A stretch of DNA of 8,797 bases from an uncultured Pseudomonadota bacterium (lineage in GTDB: Bacteria > Pseudomonadota > Gammaproteobacteria > Burkholderiales > Methylophilaceae): the NCBI GenBank assembly GCA_903854305.1, contig CAINWC010000205.1, positions 1 to 8,797 on the forward strand. Direction: 5' to 3'. A program made the translations under genes and the position numbers. The notes under the pieces are model-generated. The model saw only the letters and a list, made by a program, of their open reading frames with translations, had not been told where the DNA came from and did not search any database. Below, piece after piece: positions 1 through 8,228 of this stretch (its first letter is position 1; the number at the start of each line of letters is the position of its first letter).

Positions 1-585
1 AATTTTAGCTGCATCTTTAATTCCTTTTGACAATTCCACGCCACCACTCACATCTACGGCGTAAGGACTAACTTGTGCGATTGCCTGTGCGACATTATCA
101 GAAGTGAGGCCGCCTGCTAGTATCACTGGCTTAGTGAGTTTTTTGGGAATTAAATCCCAATCAAACACATGCCCTGTGCCACCAGCGATACCTTCTGTAT
201 AAGTATCTAGCAACAAGGCTTTGGCAGCAGAAAAATCAATTGAGCATTGTACCAAATTTGTGTCCAACTTAACGCGTATGGCATTGATAAAAGGCAGCCT
301 ATATTGCGCGCATTCTTCAGGTGCTTCATCACCATGAAACTGTAAGAGGTCTATTTTTACTTGTGAAATCACTTCATTGATAAAAGTGGCTTCGGCATTC
401 ACAAATAAAGCGACGACAGTGACGAATGCGGGAATTTTATTGGCAATTTCTTGCGCTTGGGCGATGGTGACGTTACGCGGGCTCGATGCATAAAAAACCA
501 AACCGATGGCATCTGCACCATTTCTAACTGCAGTTAAAGCATCTTCTACTCGGGTAATACCACAAATTTTGACTCTAACTCTCAA
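1..585 (-). CDS. trpF: Phosphoribosylanthranilate isomerase, 3' end cut by window edge
   Basis: TrpF is a cytoplasmic TIM-barrel enzyme that converts N-(5-phosphoribosyl)anthranilate to CdRP in tryptophan synthesis. My translation is open for 195 codons and shows the family landmarks in order: KICGIT with the catalytic Cys at residue 8, GLVFY near residue 30, [17 protein letters not shown] with the catalytic Asp at residue 127, [15 protein letters not shown], and the phosphate-binding DVSGGVE near the end. The last visible residues are KDAAKI, so only about ten residues should be missing. No in-frame ATG precedes KICGIT. I chose the TTG at 585, which puts the Cys at the usual position and has a GAGAG element 7 nt upstream. 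It lies 58 nt after truA, probably in the same transcript. In betaproteobacteria trpF is usually followed by trpB and trpA, which would lie beyond the left edge. The identification is very secure; the start is likely. Confidence 0.96.
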   Translation of the reverse strand, partial: MRVRVKICGITRVEDALTAVRNGADAIGLVFYASSPRNVTIAQAQEIANKIPAFVTVVALFVNAEATFINEVISQVKIDLLQFHGDEAPEECAQYRLPFINAIRVKLDTNLVQCSIDFSAAKALLLDTYTEGIAGGTGHVFDWDLIPKKLTKPVILAGGLTSDNVAQAIAQVSPYAVDVSGGVELSKGIKDAAKI

Positions 586-592
586 ATAGAAG

Positions 593-597
593 CTCTC
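593..597 (-). promoter_or_regulatory. Ribosome binding site for trpF TTG start
   Basis: A GAGAG sequence lies 7 nt upstream of the TTG at 585. It supports this non-ATG start. The nearest upstream ATG, at 623, is in another frame and hits a stop within about 14 codons. Confidence 0.5.
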
Positions 598-643
598 AAA
601 AAATTCAATATGTTTAGTGACATTTCAAACGCTATTGTAACGC

Positions 644-1435
644 TTAAATCAGCACCTTGATGGATTTAGCGGCTGATTTGGTTATCGGCAAACCCCATTT
701 TTCATCATAACCAACCCCAGTTAAATATAAACCAGAAGGTGAAAACGTTGGTGGTGACAAAGTACGATTACGCTCATTTAATAATGTTTTAATATAATCA
801 GGCGGGAAAGCACCTTTCCCAACGTAAATGAGTGCACCAATCATATTACGCACCTGATGCTGCAAAAAAGCATTTGCGGTGAAATCAAATCTAAAATATT
901 GCCCAATTATACTTATATCAGCTTTATGCAAGTGTTTAATGGCTGATTTTGCTTGGCACTCTGATGCCCTAAATGCACTAAAATCATGCTCACCTAATAA
1001 ATAACTGGCAGCTTCAGACATCGCTGAAAAATCAAGCGGCATATGAAACCATCCCGCTTTAGTAGCCATTAATGCTGATGCAACAGGGGCGTTATACAAC
1101 AAGTACTGATAGCTTCTGCTAAAAGCTGAAAACCGCGCATGAAACTCACCATCTACCTCATGCGCCCATTCCACGCGTACGGCATCAGGTAAATGTGCAT
1201 TAACACCACGCACCCAAGCAGATATTGGACGCACTTTTTCAGTATCAAAATGTACTACTTGGCTGAGTGCATGCACACCAGTATCGGTTCGTCCAGCCGC
1301 ATGCACTCTTACATTGTGCTGAGCAATGCTTTTAATGGCTAACTCAAGCGCATCTTGAACACCACGTTTAGACGGCTGGCTTTGCCAACCACAGAAGTCC
1401 GAACCATCATAGGCTAAGCCTAATGCAATTCTCAT
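644..1435 (-). CDS. truA: tRNA pseudouridine(38-40) synthase TruA
   Basis: TruA isomerises uridines 38-40 in the anticodon stem-loop of many tRNAs to pseudouridine, in the cytoplasm. The 263-residue protein has the usual family length. Visible landmarks are the N-terminal LAYDGSDFCGWQ, the catalytic loop AAGRTDTGVHA with the nucleophilic Asp at residue 51, the RSYQYLLYN motif with the conserved active-site Tyr at 109, GEHDFSAFRA near 148, and the C-terminal NAFLQHQVRNMIG segment. The ATG at 1435 overlaps the TGA of the upstream membrane-protein gene as ATGA, which points to translational coupling. An AAGGTG Shine-Dalgarno element (1441-1446) sits 5 nt upstream inside that gene. The 58-nt gap to trpF contains no terminator that I can see. 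The fimV - truA - trpF order is common in beta- and gammaproteobacteria. Nothing is abnormal in the sequence. Confidence 0.98.
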   Translation of the reverse strand: MRIALGLAYDGSDFCGWQSQPSKRGVQDALELAIKSIAQHNVRVHAAGRTDTGVHALSQVVHFDTEKVRPISAWVRGVNAHLPDAVRVEWAHEVDGEFHARFSAFSRSYQYLLYNAPVASALMATKAGWFHMPLDFSAMSEAASYLLGEHDFSAFRASECQAKSAIKHLHKADISIIGQYFRFDFTANAFLQHQVRNMIGALIYVGKGAFPPDYIKTLLNERNRTLSPPTFSPSGLYLTGVGYDEKWGLPITKSAAKSIKVLI

Positions 1436-2064
1436 GAAAACACCTTAAAAACAGCCAATGCCAGCGCACTGAATATGATGGAAATTATCAGTAATTTATC
1501 ATAAAAGTTAAAAGATGGAGATTGCAAAGTAATCACCCTCTGCTCATGTAAATGATCATGGGCTGAATGTAGCGCATCAAGTTGAGTGAAGTTGAACTTA
1601 AACTTCTCTTTGACTGCTAATTCTTCAACATAATCTAACGTCAAAAATAATCTAGCAGTGAAGCGCTCTATATTAAGCCCGAGCAACTTAAGAGGTGAAA
1701 GCAACAGATACAAACCAAGCATAAGATGCTCTTTTGAACTAGTTGCAAAAAGAATATTTATACTAGCCAAGGCTATGAGCAACTTTGCAATCTGCAATGC
1801 GCCTAAGCGACAACCTTCAAAGGTTGGTGCATAACTATTAGAAAAATAATGGATATATTCTCCTGGTGTATCGAATGCATAAATAATAAAAATTGAAATA
1901 AATAACCAACGCATGCGTTTAACTACCCGTAAAAATTTATTGAATTGTAGTTTTAATGCAAAGACTGTCACTAAGATACAAAGCAACCAAATCATTTGGG
2001 TACTTAACAAATTGCTAAGCAGCAACAGCATAATAAAGGATAATATTTTTACAAATGGATGCAT
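1432..2064 (-). CDS. CbiQ-like membrane protein (putative ECF transporter T component)
   Basis: This is a 210-residue, very hydrophobic protein with apparent membrane segments at roughly residues 5-20, 24-38, 52-64, 88-107, 113-130 and 189-208. The overall pattern and the segment ERFTARLFLTLDYVEE (about 133-148), which contains an ARL triplet like the Ala-Arg-small coupling motif of CbiQ/EcfT proteins, suggest a T component of an energy-coupling-factor transporter. That would be the membrane scaffold linking a substrate-binding S protein to ATPases. No ATPase or S component is visible nearby, so substrate and function are unknown. A histidine cluster, HSAHDHLHE (166-174), lies in the hydrophilic loop before the last membrane segment. 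The gene is first after the fimV terminator and overlaps truA by 4 nt. No clear Shine-Dalgarno sequence precedes the ATG at 2064. The coding call is firm; the family assignment is from recognition and is moderate. Confidence 0.75.
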   Translation of the reverse strand: MHPFVKILSFIMLLLLSNLLSTQMIWLLCILVTVFALKLQFNKFLRVVKRMRWLFISIFIIYAFDTPGEYIHYFSNSYAPTFEGCRLGALQIAKLLIALASINILFATSSKEHLMLGLYLLLSPLKLLGLNIERFTARLFLTLDYVEELAVKEKFKFNFTQLDALHSAHDHLHEQRVITLQSPSFNFYDKLLIISIIFSALALAVFKVFS

Positions 2065-2171
2065 AAATTTGATGGCATTATCTTAAAGTAATTCATTAAA
2101 GCACTTTTATTTCCACAGCAGCGCCTATAACATCATCTTCATTTAGTCTTAATTTACATGAAACATCGAAT

Positions 2172-2199
2172 AAAAAAGCCGAGCAATGAGCTCGGCTTT
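2172..2199 (-). terminator. Intrinsic terminator after fimV
   Basis: Read on the minus strand, a perfect 10-bp stem (AAAGCCGAGC paired with GCTCGGCTTT, arms at 2190-2199 and 2175-2184) closes a 5-nt loop and runs into six T residues (2177-2172). It begins 18 nt after the fimV stop codon. This is a classic Rho-independent terminator for fimV. It separates that gene from the CbiQ-like/truA/trpF unit. On the plus strand the stem is followed only by TTTCTT, so any bidirectional activity would be weaker. Confidence 0.93.
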
Positions 2200-2216
2200 C
2201 TTCGGTTTACAGCTAG

Positions 2217-5216
2217 TTACGCTAAGTTATCTAACAGCTGTTGTGCACGCACTTTTTGATTAATACCACCTTCTTTAATCACTTCTTCCAACAGTTCTCG
2301 CGCACCCTCTTTATCGTCCATATCAATATAAGCAGCCACTAAATCTAACTTAATATTAACATCTTGTGGTTCTGCGTCAGCAAAGTCTGGAAGAGAAGGC
2401 GTTTCTGTGAGTAACTCAGCCTCTGTTTCGCCTAAATCCAAACTTATTGATGACAAATCAAATGTATTAGCTTCGAGATCATTTGTTTGAGATGGTTTAG
2501 AGTCGCTTGTTACTGACTCCTTAATATCAGGCAAATCAAACGATATTTCCGTATCGCCATTGTCAGCTTGTTTAACTGATGTACTCGCTGGCTCATCTAG
2601 TGCAAAATCCAAATCAAAAGAGATATCATCTATTTGATTCGAAACAACCTCAGACTGGTGTTCCAAGTTATTGGCAACATCATCTTCGGGTAGCATGAAG
2701 TCCATATTAAAATCATTTGGTTCAATACTGGCACTTTCACTCATCACTGAAATATCGACAGGTTTTACTGGAAAACTATCATTCGATATTATCGTGGCAT
2801 CAAACGCTGGGAAATCTTGCGTACCATCATCAGTTACTAACGGTTCTGATTCCATTGATTCGACTGGCGCTTCGGCAGTCAAATCATTTACATTAAAATC
2901 TATCGAATGATCAGCATTTACATCAGACCTGAAAGCGTCAATAGAAGAAAAATCTTCAGCAGACTGATTAATATCAGCACTTTCAAAAGAAATAGCATCT
3001 TCAGAAATATTTTCCACAACATCTTTGTCTAAAGATGTTGTGTCTAACAAATCGCTCTCTGAGGCTACATTTAAAGTACCAAAATCAAAGGAATCATCAT
3101 GCTCATCATTTTTTGCTTCAGAAAAACTTTGCATAACTACTGAACTAGCATCTTCAACTGCCGCTTCAGGTTCTTTATCAAACGAAAACTCTAAATCGGA
3201 ATCAGAGGATACTGCCGCAGTTGGTAAATTTGAAACATCTAATTTTTGCGTTGCCAAAGAAGCAATAGCGACTTTACTTACATCATATAAAGGGTTTTCA
3301 GGCTCTAAAACAGCACCCATTTCTGCAACTTTTGCCCATGTCGGATCATCAGCACCTAGCGTGGTGTACAACTCTCCAGCAATCGTTTCAAATGCTGACG
3401 TATCTTTACGTCCAGCATACATTTCTAACAATTTTAAATGCAGCTCGTAGCGTTTAGGTTCTTTTGAAATAGCATCTTTCAATATTTCTTCGGCTTGCGC
3501 ATCACGCCCATAAGCCATATACACTTCAGCTTCTGCAATTGGGTCTACATCATTCGTATCAATCATGCTACCGTCAGCATTTTGAGAGAAATCGGTTAAA
3601 AATGAGGTGTCAGAAGTACTTGCGTTTCCTGTTGTGTTACCAAATACAGTATTGGCACGCAAGCCACCGGAGGTTAGAATACCTCTTTCAAAGCTATCTA
3701 AGTCTTTCCTACGTTTGTTACGTAAAAACATCCAACCAGCTCCAAGTAGTGCAACACCAGAAGCACCGCCCAACATAGCCAAATCCACTGAATTCATTAA
3801 GCCATCAAGCAGGCTTGGCTCAGGTTGGGGTACTTGCGGCGTTGCAATCTGCGGCTTAACTTGTCGTACAGGCACTACTTTTTTAACTTCTGGAATAACC
3901 GTAGGAGAAACTTCAACCTTAGATGCCTCATTAACCTTAGCACCTTCAACATTTTCTATCTTTACATCGGTAGGTCTTACATCAGGTTCTTTAGCAACAG
4001 GCTCAGCATTTTTTTGCAATTGCGTCATTGACTGGCTTTTCAAAGCCAATAATTTTTGCATATCCTGAATTTGCTTTTCCAAAACTACGGCACGCTCTTT
4101 AGCCTCTTTCAAGGTTTTTTCACGTGCGGAGGTTTCTTCTTGTAATGCTACAATTTTAGCGTCTAAAGTTTGATTCGTTTCTTGTCCGCCCTTACCAATG
4201 GCATTTTTTTCACCGGCAGAGAGCTTAACAACATCCTGCGGGCCTACTTTAGCTGGTGTCGCCTTATCCTCGGCTGTTGCAATCTTTCCTGATCCAGATT
4301 GCTTCTGTTCAGTTTCAACCAAAACTGGCGCTTTTACTACAGTGTCAGCCAAACCATTGCGATAGGCATTCCAGTTAGTGGAATGAACCTTTACAGATTG
4401 TTTTGCTTGTTGTGCATCTATAGAAGTGAGACTTTCTTGAGCTGGCACTTTAATGATTTGCCCAACTTTCAGGTGATTCATATTGCCATGAGAAAAAGCA
4501 TCTTTATTATTTTCGTACAATCCAACGAGCATCTGATCTAAGCTCACACCTTCTACTTGCATGTCTTTAGCGACAGAACTTAGCGTATCACCGCGCTTTG
4601 TTATAACCTCTTGGTTACTTGCGACCTCTTTCGGCTTTGTTTGAGTAGCCGGAGCTTCACCTGCAATACGGGGCTGTTTTTTTGGTTTTTTTCTAGCTAA
4701 CGACGTAGCATCCAACCTGTTAGAAGCAGCGCTATTAACTCTTGATGATGTATCGAAGTTATTACTTGTTGGCGGCAATATCGAGGTTGTAACAGTGTTA
4801 TCAACAGCCTGCTTATATCCAGGAGGATCCAGCAAGACTGTGTACTCTCGTTGTAAGCGGCCAGTCGCCCAGTCCACTTGAATGAGCATATCTAAATAAG
4901 GATCACTAATAGGTTGATTTGAACGCAGCTTTAATATGGGCGAGCCATCTGCATTTTTAGCTATTTCAACTTTAATATTATTATGAATGCCAAGGCGGGT
5001 AATACCTTGGGCTGCATAAGCATCTTCTGAAGCAATCACTGCAACTAAACTAGAGAGTTCATCTGGCGTGACTGATAAAAGTTCAATCTCAGCCTTAAGA
5101 GGCTCACCCAAACCCGAGTTTACATTTAGCTTACCTAAGCCCGCAGAATATACTGCGAACGGCATGAAGGCTAAACAGACTGCCAGTGAAATTTGCTTTA
5201 TTTTAGATTTACGCAC
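2217..5216 (-). CDS. fimV: FimV-family polar/pilus assembly protein with LysM domain
   Basis: FimV proteins are inner-membrane, peptidoglycan-binding polar organisers needed for type IV pilus assembly and twitching in Pseudomonas. Domains of this 999-residue protein, in order: signal peptide (1-25, ending VYSA); FimV N-terminal domain (about 26-140, starting GLGKLNVNSGLGEPL); a Lys-rich linker (175-183); LysM domain (about 203-257, RGDTLSSVA to IIKVPA); coiled coil (about 350-400); a Pro/Val-rich stretch; one membrane span (about 479-498) followed by basic RNKRRK; a TPR-like cytoplasmic segment (about 562-626); a long acidic region (about 670-945) with degenerate SFD/DFD repeats; and the conserved C-terminal FimV domain (about 950-999, KLDLVAAYIDMDD). 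The start is GTG with AAGGG 6 nt upstream. It lies 152 nt after asd and ends in its own terminator. The family call is secure; a role in pili in this organism is inferred, as no pilus genes are in the window. Confidence 0.96.
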   Translation of the reverse strand: MRKSKIKQISLAVCLAFMPFAVYSAGLGKLNVNSGLGEPLKAEIELLSVTPDELSSLVAVIASEDAYAAQGITRLGIHNNIKVEIAKNADGSPILKLRSNQPISDPYLDMLIQVDWATGRLQREYTVLLDPPGYKQAVDNTVTTSILPPTSNNFDTSSRVNSAASNRLDATSLARKKPKKQPRIAGEAPATQTKPKEVASNQEVITKRGDTLSSVAKDMQVEGVSLDQMLVGLYENNKDAFSHGNMNHLKVGQIIKVPAQESLTSIDAQQAKQSVKVHSTNWNAYRNGLADTVVKAPVLVETEQKQSGSGKIATAEDKATPAKVGPQDVVKLSAGEKNAIGKGGQETNQTLDAKIVALQEETSAREKTLKEAKERAVVLEKQIQDMQKLLALKSQSMTQLQKNAEPVAKEPDVRPTDVKIENVEGAKVNEASKVEVSPTVIPEVKKVVPVRQVKPQIATPQVPQPEPSLLDGLMNSVDLAMLGGASGVALLGAGWMFLRNKRRKDLDSFERGILTSGGLRANTVFGNTTGNASTSDTSFLTDFSQNADGSMIDTNDVDPIAEAEVYMAYGRDAQAEEILKDAISKEPKRYELHLKLLEMYAGRKDTSAFETIAGELYTTLGADDPTWAKVAEMGAVLEPENPLYDVSKVAIASLATQKLDVSNLPTAAVSSDSDLEFSFDKEPEAAVEDASSVVMQSFSEAKNDEHDDSFDFGTLNVASESDLLDTTSLDKDVVENISEDAISFESADINQSAEDFSSIDAFRSDVNADHSIDFNVNDLTAEAPVESMESEPLVTDDGTQDFPAFDATIISNDSFPVKPVDISVMSESASIEPNDFNMDFMLPEDDVANNLEHQSEVVSNQIDDISFDLDFALDEPASTSVKQADNGDTEISFDLPDIKESVTSDSKPSQTNDLEANTFDLSSISLDLGETEAELLTETPSLPDFADAEPQDVNIKLDLVAAYIDMDDKEGARELLEEVIKEGGINQKVRAQQLLDNLA

Positions 5217-5222
5217 GTTTAG

Positions 5223-5227
5223 CCCTT
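5223..5227 (-). promoter_or_regulatory. Ribosome binding site for fimV GTG start
   Basis: AAGGG lies 6 nt upstream of the GTG at 5216. Together with the basic MRKSKIK start of a signal peptide, it supports GTG as the true initiation codon. Confidence 0.7.
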
Positions 5228-5252
5228 GATCTAACTTAATTTCTTAAATATT

Positions 5253-5281
5253 AAAATAACATCAAATAGTTAGCTATGCAA
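5253..5281 (-). promoter_or_regulatory. Candidate sigma-70 promoter for fimV
   Basis: On the minus strand TTGCAT (5281-5276) is followed after 17 nt by TATTTT (5258-5253). Four of six bases match the consensus at each element and the spacing is ideal. The region is so AT-rich that chance matches are likely. The site lies about 37 nt upstream of the fimV start. No strong intrinsic terminator is visible between asd and this point, so read-through from the leu/asd operon is also possible. Confidence 0.3.
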
Positions 5282-5285
5282 GCTG

Positions 5286-5299
5286 ATAATGCACATTAT
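5286..5299. repeat. 14-bp palindrome upstream of fimV
   Basis: ATAATG, a 2-nt centre and CATTAT form a perfect inverted repeat. It lies directly upstream of the candidate -35 element for fimV, where an activator or repressor site would fit. It is too AT-rich and short to act as a terminator. An operator role is speculation. Confidence 0.3.
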
Positions 5300-5368
5300 A
5301 TTAATCGGCTATGTATATGTTGCTTTTTAGTTGTTATTGTTTTCACCATAAAAATCAGTCTATTAAAA

Positions 5369-6481
5369 CTATTTTTCTATTAAAATCCGTAACATACGAC
5401 GCAGTGGTTCTGCTGCGCCCCAGAGCAACTGGTCACCCACAGTAAAAGCAGATAAATAATCATTGCCCATATTAAGTTTACGTAAACGTCCTACCGGTGT
5501 ATTTAAAGTACCAGTAACTGCGGTTGGTGTAAGTTCACGCATACTGGCTTCACGTTCGTTTGGAATCACTTTTGCCCACTGATTCGCTTCAGCCAACATT
5601 TGGTTAATTTCATCCAATGGCACGTCTTTTGTGAGTTTGATGGTTAATGCTTGGCTATGACAGCGCATCGCACCAATGCGTACACAAAGACCGTCAATAA
5701 CAATAGGGTCAGCTTCACGACCCAATATCTTGTTAGTCTCAGCGCCACCTTTCCACTCTTCTTTACTTTGGCCGTTGCCTAGATCTTTATCAATCCAAGG
5801 AATCAGGCTACCCGCTAGTGGTACGCCAAATTGCGAGATTGGGAACTTATTGTCACGCAGCGTGCCAGCTACGGTACGGTCTATGTCTAAAATTGCGGAT
5901 GCTGGGTCAGCCAGTAATTCGCTTGCGGCAAAATGTGCTTCGCCCATTTGATTTAGCAGTTCACGCATATTTTGCGCGCCCGCACCTGAAGCAGCCTGAT
6001 AAGTCATGGAGGTTGCCCATTCCACCAGATTCGCTTTAAATAAGCCATTTAAGGCCATTAGCATCAATGAAACTGTGCAATTACCCCCTACCCAATTTTT
6101 ATTACCTTGTGTATAAGCATCTTGAATGACGTGCATATTCACAGGATCAAGCACAATGACAGCGTCCTTTTCCATACGCAGTGTTGAAGCAGCATCAATC
6201 CAATGCCCTTGCCAGCCTTCAGCACGTAACTTAGGAAAAATCTCACTGGTATAGTCGCCACCCTGACACGAAATAATCGCATCCATTTTCTTAAGTTCGG
6301 CAATATTTGCTGCATCTTTCAATGGCGCTGAATCTTTACCTACGTTCGGCGCTTTGCCGCCTACTTGAGACGTAGTAAAAAACTGTGGCTCGATATGTGC
6401 AAAATCATTTTCTTCCATCATACGTTGCATCAGCACTGAGCCAACCATACCACGCCAACCAACTAAACCAACTCTAAGCAT
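5369..6481 (-). CDS. asd: Aspartate-semialdehyde dehydrogenase
   Basis: Asd reduces aspartyl-4-phosphate to aspartate-4-semialdehyde with NADPH. This is the shared step towards lysine/diaminopimelate, threonine and methionine, and it takes place in the cytoplasm. The 370-residue length and sequence match the long E. coli-type enzyme (about 367 residues) rather than the shorter form of about 340. Visible landmarks are the nucleotide-binding start [23 protein letters not shown] (71-80), GGNCTVSLM with the catalytic Cys at residue 135, [11 protein letters not shown] (162-172), and [11 protein letters not shown] with the active-site His at residue 275. The ATG at 6481 has AAGG 8 nt upstream. The gene begins 14 nt after leuB and probably shares its transcript. 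The leuB - asd - fimV order is conserved in several proteobacterial groups. No missing residues or disruption were seen. Confidence 0.98.
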   Translation of the reverse strand: MLRVGLVGWRGMVGSVLMQRMMEENDFAHIEPQFFTTSQVGGKAPNVGKDSAPLKDAANIAELKKMDAIISCQGGDYTSEIFPKLRAEGWQGHWIDAASTLRMEKDAVIVLDPVNMHVIQDAYTQGNKNWVGGNCTVSLMLMALNGLFKANLVEWATSMTYQAASGAGAQNMRELLNQMGEAHFAASELLADPASAILDIDRTVAGTLRDNKFPISQFGVPLAGSLIPWIDKDLGNGQSKEEWKGGAETNKILGREADPIVIDGLCVRIGAMRCHSQALTIKLTKDVPLDEINQMLAEANQWAKVIPNEREASMRELTPTAVTGTLNTPVGRLRKLNMGNDYLSAFTVGDQLLWGAAEPLRRMLRILIEK

Positions 6482-6495
6482 TTTCTTAACCTTAA

Positions 6496-7554
6496 CTAAT
6501 TTAATGCAGCAACCACTGCATCGCCCATCGCATTACAACCCACTTGATTACAACCATCCGTGACAATATCAGCGGTTCTGTAACCTTGAGCCAGCGCTTT
6601 TTTAACCGCATTTTCAATTTTCAATGCATTTACTTCATCATTGAATGTATAGCGCAACATCATGGCAGCAGACAAAATGGTCGCTAATGGATTAGCGACA
6701 TCCTTACCGGCAAGATCTGGCGCAGAACCGTGGCTAGGCTCATACATACCTTTGTTATTCGCATCCAGCGATGCAGAAGGCAACATGCCGATAGAGCCAG
6801 TTAACATAGAAGCTTCATCTGACAAAATATCGCCAAAAATGTTACCCGTGACCATCACGTCAAACTGCTTAGGTGCGCGAATCAATTGCATAGCCGCATT
6901 ATCTACATACATGTGGATTAATTCAACTTCAGGATACTCTGCCGACAACTCGATCATCACTTGACGCCACAATTCAGTACTTTCCAACACGTTAGCTTTA
7001 TCGACTGAACATACTTTCTTATTACGCTTCATTGCAATATCAAAGGCAACACGACCAATACGACGAATCTCAGATTCGCAATAACGCATGGTGTTTACAC
7101 CTTCGCGCTCGCCATTTGCTAGCGTGCTAATACCACGAGGTTGACCAAAGTAAATATCACCCGTGAGTTCGCGCACAATCATAATATCTAAACCAGAAAC
7201 CACTTCAGGCTTAAGTGTTGAAGCGTCTGCAAGTTCAGGATAAAGCAAAGCCGGACGTAAATTGGCAAACAAATTAAGCTCTTTACGAATCCGCAGCAAA
7301 CCGCGCTCAGGGCGAAGATGACGCTCTAACTTGTCATATTTCCAATCGCCCACTGCGCCCAGCAATACCGCGTCTGAATCTTTGGCTAATTGCAATGTGG
7401 CTTCCGGCAATGGATCTCCCGAAGCTTCATAACCTGCTCCGCCAATAGGCGCTTCAGTCAATGTGATATTTAGATTTAGCGCATTTAATACTTTAACCGC
7501 TTGTGCAACAATTTCTGGGCCTATGCCATCACCTGGCAATACTGCAATTTTCAT
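6496..7554 (-). CDS. leuB: 3-isopropylmalate dehydrogenase
   Basis: LeuB oxidises and decarboxylates 3-isopropylmalate to 2-oxoisocaproate with NAD+, the third leucine-specific step. The 352-residue protein has the normal length. Signature segments include [12 protein letters not shown] at the N-terminus, the substrate-binding arginines at about 90, 100 and 128, Tyr135 in [11 protein letters not shown], Lys186 in [10 protein letters not shown], and the metal-binding Asp residues at about 218, 242 and 246 (the latter two in [13 protein letters not shown]). The NAD-binding [14 protein letters not shown] lies at 271-284. These features place it with LeuB rather than with isocitrate or tartrate dehydrogenase. 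It lies 35 nt after leuD and 14 nt before asd, so it is the penultimate gene of the apparent operon. The ribosome binding site is a weak purine-rich stretch. The reading frame is intact. Confidence 0.98.
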   Translation of the reverse strand: MKIAVLPGDGIGPEIVAQAVKVLNALNLNITLTEAPIGGAGYEASGDPLPEATLQLAKDSDAVLLGAVGDWKYDKLERHLRPERGLLRIRKELNLFANLRPALLYPELADASTLKPEVVSGLDIMIVRELTGDIYFGQPRGISTLANGEREGVNTMRYCESEIRRIGRVAFDIAMKRNKKVCSVDKANVLESTELWRQVMIELSAEYPEVELIHMYVDNAAMQLIRAPKQFDVMVTGNIFGDILSDEASMLTGSIGMLPSASLDANNKGMYEPSHGSAPDLAGKDVANPLATILSAAMMLRYTFNDEVNALKIENAVKKALAQGYRTADIVTDGCNQVGCNAMGDAVVAALN

Positions 7555-7589
7555 GAATTTTCTTTCTTAACTTATTAATTAGAACTGAA

Positions 7590-8228
7590 TTAAGTGAAAA
7601 GCCAAGGCTGAGCCTGTTTATGCTTAGCTTCAAATGCTTTAATCTTATCTTGTTGTTGCATGGTTAAACCAATGTCATCCAAACCATTCAACAGACAATG
7701 CTTACGAAAAGCATCCACTATAAACTGGTGCACCTCGCCACTAGGCGTAGTCACTGTTTGTGCAGCTAAATCAACACTAAGTTTATAACCCTCAGTGAAT
7801 GCGACTTGACTAAATAAATCATCAATAATTTCTGCACTTAACACAATAGGCAGCATGCCATTTTTGAAACAGTTATTAAAGAAAATATCAGCATAACTTG
7901 ATGCAATGATCACCTTAAAGCCAAAGTCCTCAAGCGCCCACGGCGCATGTTCACGGCTAGAACCGCAACCAAAATTCTCACGCGTGAGTAAGATGCTCGC
8001 ACCTTGGTAACGAGGTTGATTCAGCACGAAATTAGGGTTTATTTGACGTTTGCTATTATCCATCCCCGGCTCGCCGTGGTCGAGATAACGCCATTCATCA
8101 AATGCGTTCACGCCAAAACCAGAACGCTTAATAGATTTCAAAAACTGTTTTGGGATAATGGCATCCGTATCCACATTTGCGCGGTCTAACGGCGCCACCA
8201 AACCATTTAACTGGATAAAGGATTCCAT
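7590..8228 (-). CDS. leuD: 3-isopropylmalate dehydratase, small subunit
   Basis: LeuD is the small, swivelling-domain subunit of the isopropylmalate isomerase. With the iron-sulfur subunit LeuC it converts 2-isopropylmalate to 3-isopropylmalate. The 212-residue protein starts with the usual [20 protein letters not shown] and carries the hallmark [15 protein letters not shown] (85-99), followed by [18 protein letters not shown], all typical of the bacterial LeuD family. The ATG at 8228 overlaps the TGA of the upstream lipoprotein gene by one base (TGATG). The nearest Shine-Dalgarno-like element is 12 nt away, so translation is probably coupled to that small gene. The enzyme subunits LeuC and LeuD are thus separated by an unrelated small gene but share the same transcript. 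No abnormalities were seen. Confidence 0.98.
   Translation of the reverse strand: MESFIQLNGLVAPLDRANVDTDAIIPKQFLKSIKRSGFGVNAFDEWRYLDHGEPGMDNSKRQINPNFVLNQPRYQGASILLTRENFGCGSSREHAPWALEDFGFKVIIASSYADIFFNNCFKNGMLPIVLSAEIIDDLFSQVAFTEGYKLSVDLAAQTVTTPSGEVHQFIVDAFRKHCLLNGLDDIGLTMQQQDKIKAFEAKHKQAQPWLFT

Noticed and set aside
621..623. ATG upstream of trpF as its start codon
   Set aside because: It is not in the KICGIT frame and meets a TGA at 584-582.
2671..4541. Several plus-strand open frames antisense to fimV (for example 3025-3450 and 3607-4068)
   Set aside because: They mirror low-complexity acidic or repetitive coding sequence on the other strand, have Ser/Thr/Asn/Ile-rich compositions, and resemble no family. 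fimV is clearly the coding frame.
5304..5368. Possible terminator after asd
   Set aside because: No GC-rich hairpin with a T tract is present on the minus strand. Only AT-rich sequence and imperfect short inverted matches are seen.
5676..6039. Plus-strand open frames opposite asd
   Set aside because: They lie wholly within a well-conserved enzyme gene on the minus strand, and their translations are not protein-like.
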